Positions 1 through 8,125 of a stretch of 49,876 bases of DNA are shown here, piece by piece. Both the position numbers and the translations under genes were made by a program. The notes under the pieces were generated by a model. The model searched no databases. It worked only from the letters and a program-made list of their open reading frames with translations, and was not told the DNA's origin. Origin of the DNA: Thiofilum flexile DSM 14609 (GTDB taxonomy: Bacteria > Pseudomonadota > Gammaproteobacteria > Thiotrichales > Thiotrichaceae); assembly GCF_000380185.1 (NCBI RefSeq), contig NZ_KB904761.1:1-49876 (forward strand). The letters are read 5' to 3'. Within the stretch, counting starts at the first letter, position 1, and the number at the start of each line of letters is the position of its first letter.

Positions 1-12
1 ATCCTCCCCGAC

Positions 13-1110
13 CTAAAGGACAGGGATTCCTGCTGCCAGACGCTCATATCCGAGCGCGAGAATGTTCTTGGCTGCATTAATATCTCTATCATGCAGTACC
101 CCACACTCAGGGCAAGACCATTCTCTTATTCCAAGACCTGCTCTACCTTTCGGACTATTAGGGCTGATACAGCCGCAACACGAGCAGGTTTGGGTAGTGT
201 ACTTTTCATTGACTTCTAGAAACACACCCGACCGCGCACTCGCTTTATATTTCAGTTGTGTTTTGAGCATAAACCAACCCGCATCTAAGACAGACTTTGC
301 CATCTTAGTTTTAGCTAGACCAGAACTGCTCACATTGCCAATGATGATTAAGCCGTTTGCTTTCACGACTTTATTGGAAAACTGGTGTATAGCCTCTAAG
401 CGCCTATTTTTAATCTGGGCGTGAAGCGCTTTGACTCGTTTCTTTTGCTTAGCGCGTTGAGCTTTGCCTAGCTTGGGTTCTAGTTCACGATAAAAATCAC
501 CGCGTTTTAATTTATCCCCATTGCTACAGGTCGCGGTGTCTTTTAGGCCTAGGTCAATACCTACCTCGCCCGTAGCAGTAGATGCTATGTTCGGTACTTC
601 CACGACAATATTGAAATACCAACGGCCTCGTGCCTCTTGGGAAAAAGAACCAGAGCGAAACTCATATTGAGAAAGCCCATAGCTATCCCATACCTTGAAG
701 AAATGACCCGCATAGCGTACTTGTCCATACTTCCAAACCGCAGCACCTTTCTTAAACGGTATCCAACCTAAGGAACGTTTAGAACCACTCGATACTCTCC
801 AACGCAGTTTGCTTTTCTTGAATTGCTTACGCGCTTTTTCGTGAACCACAATGGTTTCTTGAATCGTACTAGAGTGAATAATAAAGCCACGTTCTGCCTT
901 AATACCTTTGAGTTGGCTTTGCAGGTCATACGCACTGAGATAAAGCGAGTGAAAACCAAACTCCGGAATGAAAAAATGTGAATAATAGGCGGTTTCTTCA
1001 TTGGCAGCATTCCACACCTGGTTCACCTCAAAGGCCATGCGATCAAGAATAGGTTTATGTTTATCCTTGATGCGAACTTTGAGGGTTTTGAGGTGGGTGG
1101 CTGATTTCAT
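13..1110 (-). CDS. tnpB: RNA-guided endonuclease TnpB (IS200/IS605-type OrfB)
   Basis: TnpB nucleases are guided by an RNA from the element's right end. The C-terminal half shows the RuvC fold: GIDLGLKD with Asp about residue 186, and HDRDINAAKN with the last catalytic Asp about 343. A zinc finger (CSCCG, then CPECG) lies between about 305 and 340. The usual RuvC-II Glu is absent: the strand reads IIIGNVSSSG around 258. A Glu sits instead just before the zinc finger in NEKYTTQTC (about 302), as in TnpB/Fanzor relatives with a rearranged site. I start at the ATG at 1110 (365 aa). An in-frame ATG at 1167 would add 19 residues without family resemblance and overlaps the end hairpin. No tnpA lies beside it. 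The right end and any guide RNA fall off the window. Confidence 0.93.
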   Translation of the reverse strand: MKSATHLKTLKVRIKDKHKPILDRMAFEVNQVWNAANEETAYYSHFFIPEFGFHSLYLSAYDLQSQLKGIKAERGFIIHSSTIQETIVVHEKARKQFKKSKLRWRVSSGSKRSLGWIPFKKGAAVWKYGQVRYAGHFFKVWDSYGLSQYEFRSGSFSQEARGRWYFNIVVEVPNIASTATGEVGIDLGLKDTATCSNGDKLKRGDFYRELEPKLGKAQRAKQKKRVKALHAQIKNRRLEAIHQFSNKVVKANGLIIIGNVSSSGLAKTKMAKSVLDAGWFMLKTQLKYKASARSGVFLEVNEKYTTQTCSCCGCISPNSPKGRAGLGIREWSCPECGVLHDRDINAAKNILALGYERLAAGIPVL

Positions 1111-1165
1111 GATGTTGATTATACTACAAAAGGTGCTAACTGCTATTACTGTAGTACTACCTTTC

Positions 1166-1209
1166 ATCGGCTGTCGCCGATAGCCTTATATCCCTTTGCT
1201 TCACAAGGG
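1166..1209. repeat. Probable left-end hairpins of the tnpB element
   Basis: A perfect stem ATCGGC/GCCGAT with a 4-nt loop lies at 1166-1181. A second short stem CCCTT/AAGGG lies at 1192-1209. IS200/IS605 elements carry subterminal hairpins instead of inverted repeats, and these are just upstream of tnpB, where the left end belongs. The exact boundary and the target tetranucleotide are not determined. Confidence 0.5.
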
Positions 1210-1276
1210 GCTTTACGGCTGTTCCGGTAACAGTAAATCCCCTATACTCCGCCTAGACATTCACTATAGGGGTTTT

Positions 1277-1738
1277 ATGATGTGGAAATGGCTTGTTTTA
1301 ATCATTGTATTGGCTAGTTTAGGTTTTATCGCCATGTTGTTTTATAAGGCGCATTTATCTAAAACGGGTCAAGCAGCCGGTTTAGTTGCAAATCAATTAA
1401 CGCGTTGCCCGAATAAACCGAATTGTGTATGCAGTGAATTTAGCGAAGATAGCGAGCATTTTATGGAGCCTATTATGTTGCAAGGTGCTCCTGATCAAAT
1501 CATGGTTAAACTCAAATCAGCACTGGAGGCTATGGGCGGGGTAGTGACGACCCAAGCGCCGCGCTATTTAGCGGCAACGTTTACTTCTAAATTTATGGGA
1601 TTTGTGGACGATGTGGAATTGCGTTTGGATGAAGCAACCGGTTTAGTGCAAATACGCTCCGCCTCCCGTCAAGGTTATAGCGATCTAGGGGTAAATCGCA
1701 AACGTATGGAGCAGTTTAAACAGCTATTGCAAAAATAA
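1277..1738 (+). CDS. DUF1499 family membrane-anchored protein
   Basis: A 153-aa protein with one N-terminal membrane segment (about residues 3-22, WKWLVLIIVLASLGFIAMLF). The DUF1499 core follows, beginning with the characteristic RCPNKPNCVCS segment and continuing through a short alpha/beta domain. The function of the family is unknown. The ATG at 1277 follows an AGGGG ribosome site. The reading frame stays open upstream to 1196 but only into the tnpB element's end, so the longer form is unlikely. It converges on the DUF3291 gene, with a shared hairpin between them. Confidence 0.85.
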   Translation: MMWKWLVLIIVLASLGFIAMLFYKAHLSKTGQAAGLVANQLTRCPNKPNCVCSEFSEDSEHFMEPIMLQGAPDQIMVKLKSALEAMGGVVTTQAPRYLAATFTSKFMGFVDDVELRLDEATGLVQIRSASRQGYSDLGVNRKRMEQFKQLLQK

Positions 1739-1752
1739 AGCCAGCTATATCA

Positions 1753-1787
1753 GCCTTATAAATGGTTTAAATCATCATTTATAAGGC
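1753..1787. terminator. Bidirectional hairpin terminator
   Basis: A perfect 12-bp stem (GCCTTATAAATG at 1753-1764 with its complement at 1776-1787) and an 11-nt loop lie between two convergent genes. Confidence 0.7.
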
Positions 1788-1808
1788 GCGAGTTTTAAAA
1801 CCTATTCA

Positions 1809-2249
1809 TTAATTTAAATCAAAAGGCTTAGCAAAAGTGAAGGCATATTCCGTAGCACCCTGTTTCTCTAAATGCGCTAAACGCTCAGCCGACTCCGTTA
1901 AACTTGGCTGATGACCGGCTGGAATCCACCACAGGACAGAATAGGCACTTGCCATTTTAGCAAACCATTCACGCCGCCTCCACATTATCTCTGCATGTGC
2001 TGATTTAAAAGCAAATTGTTTTAATGCTTCCAAATCACGCCACACCGATATATTCACAATGACATCATCAGAAAATGGGTGGGGGAGTTTGGGGTCACGA
2101 CAATCCTCAATTAGCCGCCAAACAAATCCCTCTGAGCTTTCGGCTAAGGTATTAATCCGATCTAAATTAGCCACAAAGTCAGCTAATTGTGGTGAGTCCA
2201 AGGGCGCTAAGAGCGTGGCAATATTGAGCTGAGCAAGTTGATAAGGCAT
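1809..2249 (-). CDS. DUF3291 domain-containing protein
   Basis: A 146-aa soluble protein beginning MPYQLAQLNIATL, the usual opening of DUF3291 proteins, with WRDLEALKQFAF and the late WW segment (VLWWIPAGHQP) typical of this ferredoxin-like family. Its biochemical role is unknown. The ATG at 2249 has a TAGGA ribosome site 6 nt upstream. A TTG at 2264 in the same frame has none. The gene stands alone on the minus strand, convergent with the DUF1499 gene. Confidence 0.85.
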   Translation of the reverse strand: MPYQLAQLNIATLLAPLDSPQLADFVANLDRINTLAESSEGFVWRLIEDCRDPKLPHPFSDDVIVNISVWRDLEALKQFAFKSAHAEIMWRRREWFAKMASAYSVLWWIPAGHQPSLTESAERLAHLEKQGATEYAFTFAKPFDLN

Positions 2250-2407
2250 AGCTGATCCTAACAAGGCTTGAATTGAGGGCGTAGATTTATAGAGTCTTTC
2301 GCAGAATTAAGCAAATAAAAATTAGGTGAACTAAGTCACTTAAAATCTTTAAAGTTTAGTTTATAGTGAATTTCTCATTTAAAGCGTCAATGTTAAAGGG
2401 TTTGATT

Positions 2408-3094
2408 ATGTGGAAGTCTAAATTAGTCGTCTTAGCTTTAATGCTGTCAAGTACTTATCTAAATACCAGCCAAGCGCGTCCAGCGGCACCTTTGCCAAAT
2501 GTCCATATAGCCGGGCAAGTCTTTTTTGCCGGAAAACCTGCTGCCGGTGTTACTGTACAGGCACGTTATAATTGCTTTACTTATAAAATTGATGGGGCTG
2601 ATGCAAATTTAGCGGCTAAAGCAACCTCCGATGCTAATGGCTATTATCGTTTACGAGTAGCTAGAGCACCTGCTGGCAGCACATATGTTGCGGCAGTAGC
2701 GGGAAAAGTGGGGACTAAAGCCTATGCCAATTATTGCAATCCAAATGCATTAAGTGGAGAAGATCTCACCAGTAAAACCAAACGTTTTAATATTAATTTA
2801 CAGCCTGCCACTCCTCCTTCTGCCGCTGAAACACAATGCCTAAAAGCCAAAGGTGAATGGGGCTGGCTGAATAGCAGAGTGATGGGTTGTAATGTTCAAT
2901 ATAGTGATGCTAGTAAAGAATGTACGGATAATAAAGATTGTAAAGGTAATATGTGTTTAGCTGGACGCAGAACAATAGCAGGTCTAGATCGCAATTCTAA
3001 AATAACTGGATATTGTGCGGGTGACACTTATAGTAAATACAATGCCAGTGCCGAAATTAGAACTGGTAAAGTTGTGTTTAGAAAGTTATATTAA
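2408..3094 (+). CDS. Secreted protein: transthyretin-like domain plus Cys-rich domain (copy 1)
   Basis: A 228-aa exported protein. A signal peptide (residues 1-24, ending near TSQA) is followed by a beta-sandwich resembling carboxypeptidase-regulatory/transthyretin-like modules (HIAGQVFFAGKPAAGVTVQA, then SDANGYYRL). A C-terminal Cys-rich part has the order C-x3-GEWGW, GC, DASKEC, C-x4-C, GYC. That pattern resembles an uncharacterised Cys motif common in small exported proteobacterial proteins (C..GG.W...DAGK.C...C.G.C). The start at 2408 follows AAAGGG. It is a tandem paralogue of the next gene, 16 nt downstream. Role unknown; periplasmic or outer-surface location is inferred. Confidence 0.8.
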   Translation: MWKSKLVVLALMLSSTYLNTSQARPAAPLPNVHIAGQVFFAGKPAAGVTVQARYNCFTYKIDGADANLAAKATSDANGYYRLRVARAPAGSTYVAAVAGKVGTKAYANYCNPNALSGEDLTSKTKRFNINLQPATPPSAAETQCLKAKGEWGWLNSRVMGCNVQYSDASKECTDNKDCKGNMCLAGRRTIAGLDRNSKITGYCAGDTYSKYNASAEIRTGKVVFRKLY

Positions 3095-3110
3095 GTGGAG
3101 TAAATTGATA

Positions 3111-3788
3111 ATGAAAAAATTTAAATTAGCTTTATACGCTATGTTATTAGCTATTATCGGTTTTAGTAGTGCTCAAGCGCGTCCACTATTTACCGTTACC
3201 AGTGTACACATTATGGGGCAAGTAAGATTTGCCGGAAAACCTGCCGCTGGAGTAGCTGTGCAGGCGAGATTCGGTAGTTGTTTTGCTAATAAAGGCAAAG
3301 CTATTAGTGCTAGAGCTATTTCGGATGCTAAAGGGGATTATCGTTTATATCTTCCACGTGTGACTGAGGGCACTATTTATCTAGCAGCAGTGACAGGTAA
3401 AATAGGATCGAAAGCCTATGCCAATTATTGTAATCCAATTGCTTTAAGCACTAATGATCTGAGAAATAAAAATCAACGTTTTAATATTAGTTTACAACTC
3501 GCAAAACCACCCTCAGCAGATGAAGTACAGTGTATAAAAGCTAAAGGTGAGTGGGGCTGGCTTAGTACTAAAGTGATAGGGTGTAATTTCCAGTATAGTG
3601 ATGCTAATAAGAGGTGTACGGATGCTAAGCAATGTAAAGGTAATATGTGTTTAGTGGGACGTAGGGATTTCATAAGACCCAATCCTAATATCAAACCTAT
3701 TGGGTATTGTGTGAGTGCTACTTATACGAAGCACAAGGCTTTCGCCGAACTAAAAAATGGTAAAATTACTGGGATAGAGAGGTATTAA
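3111..3788 (+). CDS. Secreted protein: transthyretin-like domain plus Cys-rich domain (copy 2)
   Basis: A 225-aa paralogue of the preceding gene with the same layout: signal peptide ending near SSAQA, an HIMGQVRFAGKPAAGV beta-sandwich, a shared KAYANYCNP block, then KAKGEWGWLS, GC, CTDAKQCKGNMC and GYC. The six-residue blocks around the cysteines are nearly unchanged, while the stretch after GRR differs. The ATG at 3111 has GGAG 10 nt upstream. The frame is open to 3015 inside copy 1, but that extension has no signal peptide. The two genes probably form one transcript. Function unknown. Confidence 0.8.
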   Translation: MKKFKLALYAMLLAIIGFSSAQARPLFTVTSVHIMGQVRFAGKPAAGVAVQARFGSCFANKGKAISARAISDAKGDYRLYLPRVTEGTIYLAAVTGKIGSKAYANYCNPIALSTNDLRNKNQRFNISLQLAKPPSADEVQCIKAKGEWGWLSTKVIGCNFQYSDANKRCTDAKQCKGNMCLVGRRDFIRPNPNIKPIGYCVSATYTKHKAFAELKNGKITGIERY

Positions 3789-3795
3789 CGGGGTC

Positions 3796-3841
3796 ATAAC
3801 AGGCTATCGGTAGGCTGTCTAACTACTGGATAGCCTGTTAT
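3796..3841. terminator. Long hairpin terminator between convergent genes
   Basis: A perfect 13-bp stem (ATAACAGGCTATC at 3796-3808 with its complement at 3829-3841) encloses an inner GTAG/CTAC pairing. It sits 7 bp after the stop of the secreted-protein pair and 42 bp from the end of urtE. Confidence 0.75.
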
Positions 3842-3882
3842 TGGATGTAATTTATCTTTTACATAAGAAAAAAATAAAAATA

Positions 3883-4578
3883 CTAAACCGTCAAATACTT
3901 CTGAATCAATTCCTCATTTAAGCTACTCATCTCACCCTGAGCAACTTGCCGCCCGCGATCTAAAATACAAAAGTTATCCCCCACTTTACGGGCAAATGGT
4001 AATTTCTGTTCTACTAATAATACGGTTAAACCAATCTCTTGATTCAGGCGGCGAATAATATCACCGATTTCTTGCACAATATTCGGCTGAATTCCTTCGG
4101 TTGGCTCATCCAAAATTAATAATTTAGGGTCTAGCACTAATGCCCGCCCAATCGCTAATTGCTGTTGCTGCCCACCGGATAAATCACCCCCGCGTCGTCC
4201 GAGCATTTGCTTTAATACCGGGAATAGCTCAAAAATAAATGGGGGAATAGTGCGTATCTTATCGCGTCGAGCCGGTAAACCAATCAGTAGGTTTTCTTCA
4301 ACCGTCAATAAGGGGAAAATTTGTCGTCCTTGTGGCACGTAGCCAATGCCTAAATTCGCGCGTTTTTCCGCATCCACACCGACTAGATTCTGATCTTGAT
4401 ACTGAATTATTCCATCGCGCACTTTGAGCAAGCCCATAATGCACTGCAAGAGCGTCGTTTTACCCACGCCATTACGCCCCATTAAGACGGTGCATTTTCC
4501 GCTCGGAACGTCCATATCTAAATCCCATAGCGTATGACTTTCGCCATAGAATTGATTGAGTTTTTGTACACTGAGCAT
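3883..4578 (-). CDS. urtE: Urea ABC transporter ATP-binding subunit UrtE
   Basis: A 231-aa ABC ATPase. Walker A GRNGVGKTT, Q-loop GYVPQGRQIFPLLTVEENL, signature LSGGQQQQLAIGRAL, Walker B LLILDEPTEGIQP and H-region LLVEQKLPFARK are all present. GIQPNIV after Walker B and the short length are typical of UrtE/LivF-type subunits. With UrtD it powers urea import through UrtB and UrtC. The start codon follows the urtD stop by one base, so the two are translationally coupled. The frame is open a further 55 codons inside urtD, but that part is shadow sequence. Last gene of urtABCDE. Confidence 0.96.
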   Translation of the reverse strand: MLSVQKLNQFYGESHTLWDLDMDVPSGKCTVLMGRNGVGKTTLLQCIMGLLKVRDGIIQYQDQNLVGVDAEKRANLGIGYVPQGRQIFPLLTVEENLLIGLPARRDKIRTIPPFIFELFPVLKQMLGRRGGDLSGGQQQQLAIGRALVLDPKLLILDEPTEGIQPNIVQEIGDIIRRLNQEIGLTVLLVEQKLPFARKVGDNFCILDRGRQVAQGEMSSLNEELIQKYLTV

Positions 4579-4579
4579 C

Positions 4580-5371
4580 TTATTCCCCCAAATACACTTC
4601 AATGACGCGCGGGTCATTTTGCACTTCGTCCATGCTACCCTCAGCGAGTACGCTACCTTGATGTAACACCGTGACCTTATCCGCAATCGAGCGCACAAAC
4701 TCCATATCATGCTCCACCACCACGACCGAACGCTCACCGGCAAGAGAGACGAGCAATTCAGCAGTGCGATCCATTTCCTGATGCGTCATACCCGCAACTG
4801 GCTCATCGACCAGCATCAGATGGGGTTCTTGGACTAATAACATGCCAATCTCTAGCCACTGCTTTTGCCCATGCGACAGCGCCCCCGCTGGACGATAATA
4901 GTGCTCGGTCAAGCCAATGGTGCGCAGGGTGTCATCAATCAAAAATTGCTGTGTTCCGGTGAGCTTGGCTTTGAGGCTATACCACACACTTTTATTGCCG
5001 TGCATGGCTAGCTCTAGATTTTCTGCCACTGTATGTGATTCAAATACCGTAGGCTTTTGGAATTTACGCCCGATCCCAGCATTCGCAATTTCAGGCTCGG
5101 TCATTTTTAATAAATCAATCGTCTGACCAAACCACGCTTGACCACTATCGGGCTTGGTTTTGCCGGTAATGATGTCCATCATGGTGGTTTTACCCGCACC
5201 ATTAGGGCCAATGATGCAGCGTAATTCACCTTTATCAATATAAAGGGAGAGATTATTAATCGCCTTAAAGCCATCAAAGCTCACATTGAGATCTTCTAGA
5301 TACAATATAGCTTTGTGACTCGTATCGAGTTTTTGCTCGGTAATAAACCGAGCGCCTTCACCATCACTCAT
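4580..5371 (-). CDS. urtD: Urea ABC transporter ATP-binding subunit UrtD
   Basis: A 263-aa ABC ATPase: Walker A GPNGAGKTT, signature region ALSHGQKQWLEIGMLL, Walker B LMLVDEPVAGMTHQE, and VVVEHDMEFVRSIADKV. The LSHGQKQWLEIGM signature and the AGMTHQE tail distinguish UrtD from branched-chain amino acid LivG. About 20 residues precede the ABC core (MSDGEGARFITEQ), as usual. ATG overlaps the urtC stop by four bases (ATGA). Confidence 0.96.
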   Translation of the reverse strand: MSDGEGARFITEQKLDTSHKAILYLEDLNVSFDGFKAINNLSLYIDKGELRCIIGPNGAGKTTMMDIITGKTKPDSGQAWFGQTIDLLKMTEPEIANAGIGRKFQKPTVFESHTVAENLELAMHGNKSVWYSLKAKLTGTQQFLIDDTLRTIGLTEHYYRPAGALSHGQKQWLEIGMLLVQEPHLMLVDEPVAGMTHQEMDRTAELLVSLAGERSVVVVEHDMEFVRSIADKVTVLHQGSVLAEGSMDEVQNDPRVIEVYLGE

Positions 5372-6474
5372 GCGGTCACCTGCTTACTAGAACGACGAGC
5401 TTTAAACTGATTGACAATACCGGCCAAACCTTGGGGTAGGTAGAGCGTTACCAGCACGAATAGGGCGCCTAACATAAAGAGCCAGGATTCGGGCATGAGT
5501 CCAGTAAACACGGTTTTGGAGTAATTCACCAAAATGGCTCCGAGTACCGCCCCATATAACGTGGCACGTCCACCGATGGCTACCCAGATCACGATTTCAA
5601 TCGAGTTCAAGGGCGAAAACTCCCCCGGATTAATAATCCCTACTTGTGGTACATAGAGCGCCCCCGCAATGCCAGCTAGCATCGCTGAAACGGTGAATAC
5701 CCAGACCTTATAGTTTTCGACTTTATAGCCCACAAAGCGGGTGCGACTCTCCGCATCCCGAATCGCGACAACCACGCGCCCTAATTTAGAATTAATAATG
5801 TAACGACAGAGTAAATACCCTGCGATAACCGCTATACCGGAGGCAATAAATAAGGCAATGCGTGTACCATCAGCTTGCAGGCTAAAGCCTAAGATATCTT
5901 TAAAATCGGTGAGGCCATTATTGCCGCCAAAGCCCATTTCATTACGGAAAAAAGCCAAGAGCAGGGCATAGGTCAGGGCTTGGGTCATAATCGAGAGATA
6001 TACCCCCGTCACCCGTGAACGAAACGCCAGCCAACCAAATAAGAAAGCTAAGACGCCGGGGACGAGTATCACCATAATCATGGCAAACCAAAACATATCA
6101 AAGCCATACCAAAACCACGGTAACTCTTTCCAGTTCAGAAACACCATAAAGTCAGGGAGATCAGGATTACCATACACCCCTCGATCACCGATTTGGCGCA
6201 TGAGATACATACCCATGGCATAGCCACCGAGGGCAAAAAAGGCACCATGCCCCAGGCTTAAAATCCCTAAATAGCCCCACACTAAATCCACCGCAATCGC
6301 CAGTAGCGCATAGGTCAGGTATTTACCCATCAGGGTCACTAAATAGGTAGGCACATGCAGGGGATTACCCGCCGGAACCAATAGATTCAAAAGGGGTACG
6401 GCAATCAGAGTGGCTAGTAACACACTCAACATGATTTGCCCGCCGCGATCATTGCGTAAGATAGTGAGTAGCAT
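5368..6474 (-). CDS. urtC: Urea ABC transporter permease UrtC
   Basis: A 368-aa inner-membrane permease of the LivM class with about ten hydrophobic segments. The GHGAFFALGGYAMGMYL block near residue 75 and the EAA-like GYKVENYKVWVFTVSAMLAGIAGAL region are family hallmarks, as is the IWVAIGGRATLYGAVLGA loop. It pairs with UrtB to form the urea channel. The ATG at 6474 is chosen; a TTG directly after the urtB stop (6477) would add one residue. Confidence 0.95.
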   Translation of the reverse strand: MLLTILRNDRGGQIMLSVLLATLIAVPLLNLLVPAGNPLHVPTYLVTLMGKYLTYALLAIAVDLVWGYLGILSLGHGAFFALGGYAMGMYLMRQIGDRGVYGNPDLPDFMVFLNWKELPWFWYGFDMFWFAMIMVILVPGVLAFLFGWLAFRSRVTGVYLSIMTQALTYALLLAFFRNEMGFGGNNGLTDFKDILGFSLQADGTRIALFIASGIAVIAGYLLCRYIINSKLGRVVVAIRDAESRTRFVGYKVENYKVWVFTVSAMLAGIAGALYVPQVGIINPGEFSPLNSIEIVIWVAIGGRATLYGAVLGAILVNYSKTVFTGLMPESWLFMLGALFVLVTLYLPQGLAGIVNQFKARRSSKQVTA

Positions 6475-6477
6475 CAA

Positions 6478-8061
6478 TTAATCTCCCGCTGCTCGGCCTT
6501 TTTGTGGGAATAATCCACGCGGGCGCTTTTGAATAAATAGAATAATAAAAATCAACACTAAAATTTTAGCCAGCACCGCACCGGCCCAAGGTTCGAGTAA
6601 TTTATTCACCACACCAAGTGATAGTCCGGCGACTAAAGTACCCCATAGATTACCCACCCCGCCAAACACTACGACCATGAAGGAATCAATAATATAGCTT
6701 TGCCCCAGATTCGGGCCGACATTGGTGAGCTGACTTAAGGCAACACCCGCGACACCTGCAATACCAGAACCCAGTCCAAAGGTCAGGGCATCGACACGCG
6801 CCGAGCGTACTCCCATCGCACGAGCCATCGCACGATTTTGTGAAACAGCACGCACTTGTAAACCAAGGTTAGTTTTACGTAATACCATAAATAACAGGGT
6901 AAACACTATCAGGCAGAAGATCACAATATAGAGACGGTTATAGGTGAGCGAGAGCACGCTATTAATCTCTAACGAACCCGACATCCATGATGGATTAGCC
7001 ACCGGCACATTTTGCGGAGAAACCACAGTACGCACTAATTGTTGCAGGATTAAACTAATCCCAAAAGTGGCGAGTAATGTCTCTAAGGGGCGACCGTATA
7101 AGTGACGAATCACCGTGCGCTCAATTAAAATCCCCATTAAACCCGACACAATAAAAGCGGCAGGGATAGCGAGAATTAATGAGTAATCGATGAAGTTAGG
7201 CAGTAATTGCTGAATGAAATAGGTGGTATAAGCCCCCAACATCATGAGCTCACCGTGCGCCATATTAATGACACCCATAACCCCAAAGGTAATAGCTAAA
7301 CCAATCGCTGCTAGCACTAACACTGAGCCTAGGCTTAGACCGAAAAATAAGGTTTCAGCATAGCTATACAGTTTAATTTGATCATTAATTTGCTTTAACG
7401 AGCGTTGAGCCGCTTGCGCAATATCGGGATCACTATCCGTGGTTAAGGGCTGTAAACGTTTGCGCACTTCGGGGGCGAGATTACCGGCGAGTAATTGAAT
7501 CGCTTGTAAGCGGGTTGATTTTTCGGTGGCATTGAGATCCGCTAAATCTAAACCTAATTGTAGCGCGGCTTTGACTTTGCTATCGGTTTCGGTGCCGAGT
7601 AATTGACGCCAGTATTGCGCTATTTCTGGGGTAATGGTGCTGAGTAAATTAGTCGCAGCTTGTAACCTTACCTTAGGATCAGGATCGGTCATATTCAATT
7701 GCTCTAAGGCTTTGCGCAATTGGCTGCGTAGATTATTGGTGGTAGTAATCTTTTTAAACTCGGTATCGGGTAGCTGAAGCGCTTCGGTCGTTTTAGCATC
7801 GAGCGCTTGATTATTAGTAATGAGTGCAAGCGTGCCATCAGGATGTAAATAGAGTTCGCCGGCTAAGAGTGCTTGTAAGTAGGCTGCTTTACGGGGATCT
7901 GAGCTAGTAGCAATGGTATTAATGGCTTGCTGCTTACTCGCTACGGTGTTTTCTTGTAATAGGGGGAGGATAGTAGGGAGAACATCATTTTCCTGTGTAG
8001 CTTGAGCATTCGTGATACTGAGCAAGCTAAATAGGAAAAGGGTGAGAAGGTGTTTCATCAT
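6478..8061 (-). CDS. urtB: Urea ABC transporter permease UrtB with periplasmic N-terminal domain
   Basis: A 527-aa permease. A signal peptide (to about residue 19, SITNAQA) is followed by about 210 residues with HEAT-like helical repeats (SDPRKAAYLQALL, DPKVRLQAATNLL, DSKVKAALQLGL, DPDIAQAAQRSL). The LivH-type membrane part follows (GVMGVINMAHGELMMLGAY, GRPLETLLATFGISLIL, DSFMVVVFGGVGNLWGT). Proteobacterial UrtB commonly carries this extra N-terminal domain, so the length is normal. ATG-ATG at 8061/8058 gives two possible starts. The frame is open further upstream into the urtA end, but without a signal peptide. Confidence 0.94.
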   Translation of the reverse strand: MMKHLLTLFLFSLLSITNAQATQENDVLPTILPLLQENTVASKQQAINTIATSSDPRKAAYLQALLAGELYLHPDGTLALITNNQALDAKTTEALQLPDTEFKKITTTNNLRSQLRKALEQLNMTDPDPKVRLQAATNLLSTITPEIAQYWRQLLGTETDSKVKAALQLGLDLADLNATEKSTRLQAIQLLAGNLAPEVRKRLQPLTTDSDPDIAQAAQRSLKQINDQIKLYSYAETLFFGLSLGSVLVLAAIGLAITFGVMGVINMAHGELMMLGAYTTYFIQQLLPNFIDYSLILAIPAAFIVSGLMGILIERTVIRHLYGRPLETLLATFGISLILQQLVRTVVSPQNVPVANPSWMSGSLEINSVLSLTYNRLYIVIFCLIVFTLLFMVLRKTNLGLQVRAVSQNRAMARAMGVRSARVDALTFGLGSGIAGVAGVALSQLTNVGPNLGQSYIIDSFMVVVFGGVGNLWGTLVAGLSLGVVNKLLEPWAGAVLAKILVLIFIILFIQKRPRGLFPQKGRAAGD

Positions 8062-8125
8062 CGCGCAGACTCGGTACGGTAAAAAGGGGACATTCCCTAG
8101 GGTAGAATGGAATGTCCCATGAAAA

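Noticed and set aside
1-12. Guide RNA / right end of the tnpB element
   Set aside because: Only 12 bases lie beyond the tnpB stop, too little to identify an end or RNA.
62-424. 120-codon open frame opposite tnpB
   Set aside because: It lies antisense within the tnpB coding region, and its composition mirrors that gene. No independent evidence.
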